Part shown: positions 1-9,644 of the stretch, in pieces | How positions within the stretch are numbered: the stretch's first letter is position 1 | Layout: every line of letters begins with the position of its first letter | Source of the DNA: Marsupella aquatica | Lineage: Eukaryota; Marchantiophyta | Length of the DNA stretch: 64,000 nt | Assembly (NCBI GenBank): GCA_973895155.1 | Contig: OZ316896.1 | Coordinates: forward strand, 16,058,001 to 16,122,000 | Reading direction: 5' to 3' | Notes under the pieces: model-generated | What the model was told of the DNA's origin: nothing | The model's database searches: none | Seen by the model: only the letters and a program-made list of their open reading frames with translations | Program-made: the position numbers and the translations under genes

Positions 1-123
1 CCCTAGTTGATTTTAAGTATGTATCAAACAATGACATCTTGAGGGACCTCAATGCCCATAAAACGACAAAATTAGACAATCTTGGAGTAGTGATGGTGGG
101 AGGGCCCTTAGAAGGAAGGGGCT

Positions 124-350
124 CCTACATTTTTCCTTCCTCACTTTGTAGTCTCCCACATATTCCTTTCCCATTCTCTAGTCTTCCATATTTTTCTTTC
201 CTCACTCAATAGGGTCTCCCACATTTCCTTCCTCACTCCGTAGTCTCCCACATTTTTCTTCCTCACTTCGTAGTTCCCCACATTTTCCTTCCTCACTCCA
301 TAGTTTCCCACATTTTCCTTTCCTCACTCCGGGCCCCCCACACTTTCTTC
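124..350. repeat. Polypyrimidine minisatellite, ~30-32 bp unit, about 7-8 copies
   Basis: Diverged direct repeats share the core TCCTTCCTCACTCCGTAGTC followed by TCCCACATTTT. Units differ by point changes and small indels, so the array is old. The repeat explains the repetitive charged open frame seen on the minus strand here, which is therefore not a gene. Confidence 0.85.
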
Positions 351-894
351 CTTTCTTTTTTCTTTTTTTCTCACTTGTGGGGTTCCCACTCATACCTAAA
401 CCCTAAATCATTTCCCTGTTGTGCTTGCTTTCAATGTGTGTACGGACCCTGCTTGTACAAACATCAGATTTTTGACCATCTCAAAATCAAGAGTTTACGG
501 GCTTGTTGGAAAGAGCTTGCCGAACTAAATCCAACGACGTGTCACATGATCCAAACGGAGTTAAGATGGTAAAGATACGTTAGATTACATTTTGATGATA
601 ATTAATCGACGTTGGAGCCATACAGACATCTATACATCCAGCAGCCGAGGACCCCAATTTTTTCCCAGAAGTGAGGATTGCAGCAACAAAGCCGGGGACC
701 CCGAAAGTGTATTTTGTGAAAGCTTTGCTGCAGGTGTCACTGACAAATGTCTATTTCATATTGGACGTTTTCTGTTTCCGTGTTATGTCTTTCCATGGTA
801 AGGATTTGACATCTGGCTCAGGCGATAAACAATGCATCCTGGTTGTTGACATTTCTATTCTATTAAACCACACCTGCCCCTATAAAGGGCTACG

Positions 895-1020
895 GGTAAC
901 CGGTAGCTCTCATTCTAAAGAGTGTAAGTTCAGAAATGGGTTTTGAGTTCCACAAAAGGTAACCGGTAGCTCTCATTCTAAAGAGTGTAAGTTCAGAAAT
1001 GGATTTTGAGCTCCACAAAA
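895..1020. repeat. 63-bp perfect-phase tandem duplication (2 copies)
   Basis: Units at 895-957 and 958-1020 both start GGTAACCGGTAGCTCTCATT and differ at only a few positions. The event is recent and no gene is involved. Confidence 0.93.
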
Positions 1021-1975
1021 AGTGCTGATTGCAAAACCTTTTTTTGGCAAGTACTCCTCAAAAGGTGCTAGTGTTACACCTTTTATGGTGAATAATGAGA
1101 CATGGAAGGAGGCTTTCATAGTGGCTGGTTTAACGATAAATGGCCATTCTAGAGCAGGGATTTTATTCTAAAGTGGAATACTTGTGTAATTAGGGCGTAG
1201 ACAACTTCACTTTCTTGCACGATTTCTTCTTGCTAGGACATTGTTAGTTCTTTACCACTTTATGAACCCTGCCCATTGGGCTTCGAATTGTTGAGGCGAT
1301 TTTCTTTCTTGCGTGGCTTTTCGCAATGCTTGATCACCTTATTCACTGTCCCTCATTTCATTGCTTTTAGAATATCAATCAACTTGCTATCCTCCTAACC
1401 TGAGTTGGCGAAAGACTGGGTCGAGACAGGCGCCACTGATGATAGGGCATTAGAAGTGGATCCAAATCTCTAATCACTTTGGCTTCCTACAAGTTGACAT
1501 AGAAGCCCATGAGGATTCCTTGGGATAAGCGGATTCAGGGACATCGTTTCGATAGTTAAGAAAATGCCACTAGGTCTACTTGACCTCAAATCTTTCTACA
1601 GATATCATAATCCAGGCATTGAAGACTCCCAAAACACATCAGAACTCAAATTCATATCTACGATCAGTCGGGATCACCACTGAGCCTCCGTACTCATTAA
1701 AGTCACATGTACGCCGCCAGTCGAAGCATAAATCTCCTCCGACTCGATTTGTCCTTGGCAAACGAAATGAACCCAGAACCACAACTGTGTTCCAAGGAAA
1801 GTCTGCTCTTCCACATCCTTTCTTCTTTCACAAAACAATCACTGATCAGTGATTGAAACAATGCCCTACCCTAGGCTTGGAAACTGTCTCCAAATGTAGG
1901 GAACTATCACCACGTGAGAAGAGTACATTTACAGTGCCGGAGCGGCCATGCAACATATAGACCACCACAAAACGT

Positions 1976-2187
1976 CCTCCGATACCCTTCTTGCAGGCTC
2001 AGTATCGGAAAAGAATTACAACCTGTCCCGACCAAGGTTGATTTCCTGCAACAAATTGACTTCTAGCTTGGCCGAGAACGACCTCCGATACCCTTCTTGC
2101 AGGCTCAGTATCGGAAAAGAATTACAACCTGTCCCGACCAAGGTCGATTTCCTGCAAGAAATTGACTTCTAGCTTGGCCGAGAACAT
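1976..2187. repeat. 106-bp tandem duplication (2 copies) beside the PDX2 3' end
   Basis: Units at 1976-2081 and 2082-2187 begin CCTCCGATACCCTTCTTGCA and are almost identical. The block lies 35 bp beyond the PDX2 stop codon on the gene's 3' side, so it may be part of the transcript's 3' untranslated region. Confidence 0.93.
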
Positions 2188-2221
2188 ATCTAACAATGGA
2201 ATAATTAGCCGGATAGCGTTT

Positions 2222-4490
2222 TCATTCAAAGACTAGAAACGAAGTATCCCTAAAAATTGGAAGATCCTTGGAAGGGGCCAGCGGACGGAGTACACTATAG
2301 TCTGCTCCGACTGCCTTTCTTTGGTCCTCTGTTGATACTGCCTTTTCGCCAGATTGAATCATCTTCAAGAACAAACTGTGCCTGCAAAGTAACGCACGCG
2401 TCAATGACCACCGGCAAGCTCGAAGAGAGCGTGATTCAGACAAAGAGAGTAGGTCGACGTCACAGATTTCCGATTTCCAAAGATTGCATTTGAGATCAAA
2501 TGGAACGAAAAGACGGCATACCAACGAGTGTCTGATGTCAGCTCGGGATGGAAGGCAGTGGCGAGAAGATTTCCTTGCCTTACTGCCACTATCAGCTTCT
2601 GGCCCAGCTTCTCAGCCTAGACATAGTTCGGGACATATTGATGAGAACAACGATAACACAGACCCCCAGTATCCAAACACGATGTCATCGCCGAGACCAA
2701 TGCTTAGCTGTGGTCCAAATCCCCCACCAAGGAGAGTACTACATCATAAAACTGATTCGTAGAATGACATTTAGACGGATGATGAGAAAAACAAACGCGA
2801 AGCACATCCACCGGATTCGAAATCCATCAAACATTGGCGAATTGTGTTTCCATCAATGACTTACTACAGTACGATCTAGCAAATGAATGCAATGGAATGA
2901 CCCGGCACTTACCTCAACGTCTTCAGGAGAACTAGCTAATGGAACTTCCGACCCAACAATGATATCGGCCAACACTTCTACAGAAGGACCAGCATCGAGG
3001 ATTGCTGGCGCCCGAATGAACACCGCACGGAAAGTCTCCCCTGCACCACCTTCCCTTAGCGCTGGCGGCGATGGCAGCTCCGTTTCGAAACTATTTAGCT
3101 GCTCCAGCAAGACAAGCATCAGTTAATCTGCATATGTAACATGATTCATTGCCCTCAAACAGCCTCCCAAGCTGTGATTCCGAAGACCCCACAACGGTAC
3201 ATAAACCCTCAGTCCTGAAAACACTCCAAATTATTGTCTGACGTTTGGAAGCTCCGAAATAAGACGACTCTATTCTATCTACATGTCTAATTTTTCTCCA
3301 CGTTTCAATTATCAGGTACAGGCGATGACAACTAGGATTTAATGTATGTACACTGTTCATTATCATATTTCATTCCGCACCACATATTTTTCTTGTGGGT
3401 ATAGACAAACAATACTTTTTAAAAAATGACTTCTTGACCCCATCTGCACTGGAAGACGAGGCAACGAATACCGTGGTTAACACCAGATCGTAGATGTTCC
3501 TCCGAGGGCGGAATTGCTTACCTGACTTCCAAAAAAATTGCGGTGCACAGTAACGTCTAAACCTCCAAGAAGGGCCTGCCCTCCAGTTTTCTGACCTGAC
3601 ACAGAAAGCATTTCATCAGTTCAACAGTCGGCTTTCCGTCCTAGCGGCAGATGACTGTGAAAGACATATGAGCGGACTTTCCCAAGTCGTGTCCTTCCCT
3701 ATGCAAGATTTTACAACGAAAATCAAAAGAGGTCAATTCTATCGTGCTTTCGCGGAGATGAGGAGAATTTGATGAGGGTAGTGGGTCAATTCCGGATTCA
3801 TAAATCGTTGTTCAAATTCCATTCAATGATTTCAAATCTTCAGTCCCGAATTGCTCACCCACTGCCTTGTCCGCCAAAAAGATAAGGCCTGCGCACGTCC
3901 CCCAAAGTGGTTTTCCGCTGGTGCTGAATTCTTTCAGCGCGGGAATCTGCACCACCTACGAGTTAGGGAAGTGCTCCACTATAACGGATGTACGGGTAAT
4001 CCCGAAGTCCAGAAACAGGGAATAACATGAGGGGGAGAGAAGCATGAAAACCGAGAGGACAAATCCTGAGAAGAGAGGAGGCAGCGTGCCACACACCAAT
4101 TTATATTTCTCGGCAAGCTTCGCCATAGTCGTGCTCTCCCCACCAGGAATAATTAGGCCGGACAGGCCAACCAGCTGCTCCGGTTTCCTAACTTCTACGG
4201 TCTCCACATCAAGTTTTCTCAGCGCTGCCACAACAACCGAATTCACATTACAATTCACATCCATCTCTATTTGACAAGACCACAACAATCTCTTGCAGAA
4301 TCGACAATTCATGGAACTCACCTACAATTGTTCATGAAACCTTAGTTCATTAAACTGACCTACAATTGTTCTTGGAACGATAATTCATGAAACTCACCTA
4401 CAATTGTTCATGGAACGAAAATTTATGAAACTCACCTACAATGTGTTCACGGAACGAGCCCTGCAACGCCAGCACTCCCACCACCGCCAT
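2222..4490 (-). CDS. PDX2: PDX2, glutaminase subunit of pyridoxal 5'-phosphate synthase (7 exons)
   Basis: Glutamine amidotransferase that releases ammonia from glutamine and passes it to the PDX1 synthase in DXP-independent vitamin B6 synthesis, expected in the cytosol. Read on the minus strand, exons are 4490-4436, 4224-4097, 3946-3859, 3595-3522, 3098-2913, 2616-2522 and 2381-2222. They join in frame to 261 residues, close to the ~255 usual in plants. The N-terminus [13 protein letters not shown] fixes the start; an upstream in-frame ATG at 4592 would add 34 atypical residues. Class I glutaminase features are present: GGEST loop (46-50), nucleophile Cys79 in GTCAG, and His200/Glu202 in [21 protein letters not shown] and FIRAPAILD are family hallmarks. 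Exon 6 could instead start at 2610. The donor of exon 1 is repeated three more times in intron 1. Splice sites are inferred; the identity is secure. Confidence 0.95.
4317..4468 (-). repeat. 38-bp x4 tandem repeat that multiplies the PDX2 exon-1 donor splice site
   Basis: Four copies with an exact 38-bp period start at 4317, 4355, 4393 and 4431. On the gene strand each carries ATTGTAG followed by GTGAGT or, in the 4355 copy, GTCAGT. The 4431 copy overlaps the end of exon 1 and holds the expected donor. The other three lie in intron 1 as apparently functional donor copies. In the exon-1 frame the first extra copy contains a TAG stop, so use of a downstream donor should give a truncated product. 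Confidence 0.9.
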
Positions 4491-4729
4491 CTCCACAAGC
4501 CGCTGGTCGGCTGGCGGTGCAGGTAAAAAGAGGCCAATCACGAGAAGACTCCGGAGGCACGAACAGAGGAAGACCACACGGGGCCACCGCAAACATTCAC
4601 CACCACATCACCAGGGCAGCAATGCGCGGGCAAGCCAATAAACTAAACCAGGCCCACTAAACCAGGCCCGTGACCGAAGGGGTCGGTCACAAATGCTGAA
4701 CGATTACACTACTACTAGGTGTGTTAAAC

Positions 4730-4852
4730 CCCATTCTTGTCAGGAAGAGAAGAAAGGTTACCGATGTGTAACCTTTCCTACTAGGTGTTCATAACCCTGT
4801 GCCCATAAAGTCTTGCCCGGTAATCTTTTTCCGGACAGGTATTACGTATGAT
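4730..4852 (+). mobile_element. Palindromic MITE-like element, copy 1
   Basis: The ends are imperfect inverted repeats: the left runs through TTCTTGTCAGGAAGAG to AGGTTACC, and the right end reads CCGGTAATCTTTTTCCGGAC then AGGTATTACGTA. The inner core GGTTACCGATGTGTAACC is nearly palindromic. The same layout recurs at 6515-6636 (inverted), 38655-38775 and 38922-39034. No coding capacity. Edges are approximate because no clear target duplication is visible. Confidence 0.7.
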
Positions 4853-6514
4853 AATGACTGTTTGGGTTGGGATTACTGTCTGAAACCCGCCCGTTTCATC
4901 CAGTATCAACCGAGTTCTGATCTTGTGTTTGTATAATTTTCAGAACACATACATCCAGTATCAACCGAGTTCTGATCTTGTGTTTGTATCCTGCATTGTG
5001 TTGTGTCCTCACAGAAGGCTGAAAGTAGATGAAACGAGAGCAAAATTAATAATAGTCCAGCAAAGAACCATCATGATTAGAGAAATCTTTCCAAACACTG
5101 AATGCACTACATTCTTCTACAACAAGACGAACTTACATACGAAACAAATGAAATTCGCAGGGGGTTCGACACACGCAATAGGGATAAGAAATCCCGTTGT
5201 CAACCTACTCAACTTCGTCATGAATCGCAATGCCACAGAACTGAATAACTCCCACGATAATTGACAATACTTACCGAGTCATGGGTCAGGTATGTATCAC
5301 AGTAATCACATAGTATCTGCAGAGCGACAACCGATAGAAATCCATAATCAAAGCAAGTAGGTCTGAAGATAGGGCTATGAAAAACCTTTAAAACTTGCGG
5401 GGAAGCATCTGTAAAGCAAACGAGAAGAAACTAAAAAACGACCCGCAGAATCAATTGTTTCATTTGAAAGTCAGCATTGCCAGAGCGAGAGATACTGATC
5501 CGACTGGAAAAGATGACGTATTAAGAGGTATCATTGACAATGTGAAATATTTAGGGGAAGGAAATGTCAGATACGAGGCTACTGCTATTCAGGCCTGTCA
5601 ACTTCCTTTTGAACCGCACAGGGTAAGAGAGGGAGCGAGATAGAGGGACAAAATAGAAAAGGAAAAGCACGAAAGATACTAAGCATGATGAGTGAAGAAG
5701 TACTCTCGAAATCGTGCACAATCTGCGCTTAAAAGGGTCATCACTCTGACCCACAATCCACAGCAGCGTACACACCAAGTCTCTACAGTACCAAAAGCCT
5801 TATGGATAGAAAGAACATGGAAGAAAGAGACATGACAAGAATCTGTGAATTCCAATTCGATGCTTTGACTGGAAAACGTGCACCGTTTTCCGGCTCCTAT
5901 GTGTGTTGAGATATGTGGCAACGAAACGCAAACCAGGAATGCAGACAAGAAGTACACAGCGAAGAAACGAACAATAGCACCGTAACAAAGACGCAATGAC
6001 AAATCACGAAAAACAGAAGTGAGGCCAGAATCGCAGGCTCAGAAAACGATCACGAGGTTCAAAAGAGAAGTAAAATGGACACGCGCAAGGCAATCAGGAA
6101 AAGAAAGATTGACGAGCAGCTGCGCAAAATCATCTTACCGAGGCATGATGCCCGTCCTCCGTCGAGACGGGACTACAGGCAGCGGAGAAACTTGCCGAGG
6201 TTGAGCCGCTTGAGAAGTTTATGATGATGCCAGCACTAACAAGCGGAGATACACGGACTCAGGTACGTTTGTTGTGGTGAGGAGAGCCCAAGCCCAGCTA
6301 CAGCTACCGTATGGACCAGGCAATGCGTAAAGGGTAAGACGGTTTGGTCTGGGTTAGTGGTCTGGTTTGGTTAGTGGTCTGTAACCCTGGGACCAGAAAG
6401 TGAACCAGAGAGTGAGGAAATGTTGATTGGTGGGAGCCAGGAAGTTCTACTGAGCTTTGTGGGAACAAGTTTGAGACAATAACCCCAACTTAAAGAATCA
6501 ATCATATATAATAT

Positions 6515-6636
6515 TTGTCCGGAAAAAAATTTACCGGGCAAGACTTTCTAGACACACAGTTATGGAAATGGTGGCACCTAGTAGAAAAAGTTACACACTG
6601 GTAACCTTTCTTCTTGACAAGAATTACGTTTGACAG
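6515..6636 (-). mobile_element. Palindromic MITE-like element, copy 2
   Basis: The reverse complement matches the element at 4730-4852 along its whole length, including GGTTACCAGTGTGTAAC, TACTAGGTG and AAAGTCTTGCCCGGTAA. Ends are TTGTCCGGAAAAAAATTTACC on the left and the complement of CGTAATTCTTGTC on the right. Confidence 0.7.
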
Positions 6637-7366
6637 AAATTGAATGACACTCGGATGCACCGCAACTACACAACTGGGGTTCCAAAGAGGGTTGGAAGGA
6701 ATCAAATTACCTACCGAGCCCACTGTCACCGTCGACTGCGATGCAATGTTCCCGACTGTGTTGTAGATGTTGTCGACTGGGATGCGATGTTCATGTTTGT
6801 CGTAGACTGTGATGCGATGTTCGCGTTTGTGCTGGATGTTTGGTCTTTGGTCTTCTCGGGGGTCTTCTTGGGGGTGGGGTTTTATCCTCTCTTTTTTTAA
6901 GGGAGAGGGACCAGCCCACCCAAAACCACGCAAGGGGGGCAACAACCACCCGAGCCAATAGAAACAAGGTGTGAACTGGGGCCAAACACCCCCAGAATTA
7001 AGATAGACTTACATACCTTGATGGTGAAAAGTGTGTGTTATTTGATGGACCCCATGAGGCCCCATGAGAATTTGGATAGTTAAGTTGAGTTAAGGTCTAT
7101 CAATGATATGGATCACTCATGGGGTCCAGGTTGCTCCTTGGACTTCTTCTTTTTGCCTTCAGGCCCATCCAATAGAGGATAGCCATCCTGCTCTGGAGCA
7201 TGCATTTTTATGCAGGGTAGCCACAAGGGACCCAGGGATTTGACAAGGACCCAGACCAGGAGAGAGAGAGAGGATTAAACCAGCACCCCAAAGCGGGTAG
7301 CCAGGGGTTGAGGGGATAATCATTACTCTACAGGTTCAACCCTCCCTCCACACACAAGGTGTGTGT

Positions 7367-7395
7367 GGGGGGGGGGGGGGGGGGGGGGTGGGGGG
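7367..7395. repeat. Homopolymer G tract (22 G, then T, then 6 G)
   Basis: An uninterrupted run of 22 G at 7367-7388, preceded by GTGTGTG, is followed by T and six more G. It could form a G-quadruplex. Run length is also a common place for sequencing or assembly error. Confidence 0.9.
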
Positions 7396-7636
7396 CGTAG
7401 TGATGTAATAGTGACTATGAATTGTCTGTAGATAAATCTGGGAGCATAAGACTGGATAAAAGAAATCCTAATTACCCTCTTCCATAATGAGTGAAGAGTG
7501 CAATAAAAAAACTTTCATTTACATATTTTTGGCATGAATGAACTCATGAAATGACAACTTAGCAATCACAACATAACCACAATGACAATTACATGTTGAC
7601 ACAATAACCTTTATGCACCCACAACATGGTCACAAT

Positions 7637-7959
7637 TGTTGGGAAAACTGACACAATACAACCATGAGCACAACCAACAAGTATGCACACACCGACACCA
7701 AGAGATATGTGGTACCTTTGCTGTGGCTACGTCCACGGAAACACACAAGAACTTTACTAAGCTTTGGTCACCATGACCACACAAAGCATCCTAGTACAAA
7801 CTCTCCTCCTTGCATCTAGTTACCTCACTCAACAATGAGCATCAGTTTCCAAGAGAGCTCTCCCTGACCCCTCTATATGCTAGGTGCAAGAGTCGCAGTT
7901 TATCACCATTAACATACTAATGTCAGTTTAGCCTAAATAACAAGAAGTTAACCCTAACA
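7637..7959 (-). mobile_element. Solo LTR, copia-like, inverted, target duplication ACAAT
   Basis: A 323-bp element whose minus strand begins TGTTAGGG and ends CCCAACA, the TG...CA ends of an LTR. It is flanked by ACAAT at 7632-7636 and 7960-7964, a perfect 5-bp target duplication. Inside it has the segment GTGTTTCCGTGGACGTAGCC (complement strand), which it shares in diverged form with the two other solo LTRs. There is no internal region, primer-binding site or polymerase, so it is a recombination remnant. Confidence 0.87.
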
Positions 7960-8125
7960 ACAATGATAACATTTGCACAATGACAATTAGGCCACAAGAC
8001 TCTTGCAATGACACAACCACAACATGGTCATGACAACTACACAGCTGCAACCAGAAGAGTTCCACTACCACAATAACAACAAGACCGTTCCACAGTGTCA
8101 CCAAGAAATTAACAACTGTGCCATG

Positions 8126-8460
8126 TGTTGAGCATAGACGACATTTGTAACGGCAAGCCCATGAACCATCCAACGCACAATAGTCGACACAGAGAGATAC
8201 GTGGTTCACCTCCACATGAGGCTACGTCCACGGGAACACACAAGAGCTTTACTGCACTCTAGGCCGACCGCCCATACCAAGCATCCACAGCACAAGCTCT
8301 CCCTATCTCTCAACTAGCTCCGTAACAATGAGCCTAAGTTCCACCAAGGTCTGGCATCAGCATATACACAACAGCACTACTGCTAACATTAGCTAAGTTC
8401 TAACCCGAGTTAGCCTAACTGTGGTTAGCACAAGAGTCACAAGACGAGCAATATCTAACA
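8126..8460 (-). mobile_element. Solo LTR, copia-like, inverted, target duplication CCATG
   Basis: A 335-bp LTR whose minus strand begins TGTTAGATATTGCTC and ends ATGCTCAACA. It is flanked by CCATG at 8121-8125 and 8461-8465. It is clearly the same family as the plus-strand solo LTR at 33199-33542, sharing TGTGTTCCCGTGGACGTAGC and AACCACGTATCTCTCTGTGT. Confidence 0.93.
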
Positions 8461-9644
8461 CCATGCAGAGGCAAATGGGCTACCATTGTCATTACTACTA
8501 TACATATGCGGGATATCTTACTCCGTTTTAACTGAAAAGCATTGTAGTCCTCTGGGCAACTCTGTCCTATGTTTTGTTGGTTTGTTGTTTGCTCTTACCC
8601 CACACCAGCATTTTTCTTTGTGGCAAAAATTTGTTAGATTTTAATTGTCCAGAAACAATTGGCCTATTTTGGCCGAAATTTACTAGCTTTGTTGTCTCCC
8701 ATTAGCCAGTTTTACACAGGCCCCATTAGCCCCCTAAGCAATCTTACTTAAATCTAGGGAGATCTAACCATGAACTAATCATAAAGAATATTCTTGGCAT
8801 GTTCTCTTTCACACAAGTTTGACATTAGCCCCATTCGCACACAAGGTCGACATTCGCCACACTGGCGAAACAGGAAAAACCTTAAAGATGACGCTGCCCC
8901 ACACCTTAGGGTAGGACGTGTGGAGACAACCCAATTTGAGGAGAAAGAGGAGAGGGGAGCAATTGACGAAAGAGTTCTAGAGTAGTACGTGGAAATTGCG
9001 GAATGCCTCAAACGGTGGAGTACATGAGCGAAACACGTCGCCGAGTCACAAAGCAGAAGGACGAAGAACCCAAATTCGGAAGCAGAAAATATTCCACAGC
9101 CAGAAATTACAGCAGGTGAGGAAACTGGGCGGAGGGGTCGTTGGCGACTGAGCTACCGTATCAACTTATGTCAGCAGCAGCTTTCTTAGAAGGGCTCGTC
9201 GCACGCCCTTTTTCGATTCTCATTTCGTTTCGTTGCAGATTTTCGGATTTTAATTCAGTGCTTTACTCCGTGTGCAACGAGGCCGGAGGGCTGGTGGTGA
9301 ATGAATATTGGTAGGGTGTGAAGGAGTGGTCAGCTCCTGGTCCTGCTACGCTGCTGCTGCTGGTTTTGTGTGCTTATTAGTGATTTCGATTTGCCGACAG
9401 GAAGCAAGCTCGGTCCGGGAAAGCACGAAGAAACTTTATTCACAGTTCTGCGCAGAACCCTTTGAATTGACATGGATATGCTCCGCCCTGATGTGAGGCT
9501 TCGATTAGTGGTGAACACGGTTTGTGACGATCTGTAGTGGGGAAAAGGTGATTTTGCCGAGAATTGTGTCGCGTGAACGTCTCGGCGCCCGATGGTGTAG
9601 TGAAATAACTGGAAATTGAATTCGGGCAGGGTGCCGCCGTGAAG

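Larger units (their letters stand above)
1..2221. other. Non-coding stretch downstream of PDX2
   Basis: No convincing gene is visible here. Open frames are short and resemble no family I know. The stretch contains a polypyrimidine minisatellite (124-350), a 63-bp tandem duplication (895-1020) and a 106-bp tandem duplication (1976-2187) that ends just past the PDX2 stop codon, where the 3' untranslated region of that minus-strand gene should lie. Confidence 0.6.
4491..9644. other. Intergenic region between PDX2 and the DUF1664 gene
   Basis: This holds the PDX2 promoter side (just above 4490), two palindromic MITE copies (4730-4852 and 6515-6636), a small GATGCGATGTTC-type tandem repeat around 6725-6835, a hairpin flanked by GGACCCCATGAG and CTCATGGGGTCC (about 7046-7128), a G22 tract, and an AC-rich stretch into which two LTRs inserted. 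The last ~500 bp are probably the promoter and leader of the DUF1664 gene. I see no protein gene and no tRNA. Confidence 0.55.

Noticed and set aside
202-393. Repetitive Glu/Lys/Gly-rich open frame on the minus strand
   Set aside because: It is a translation of the polypyrimidine minisatellite and has no other support.
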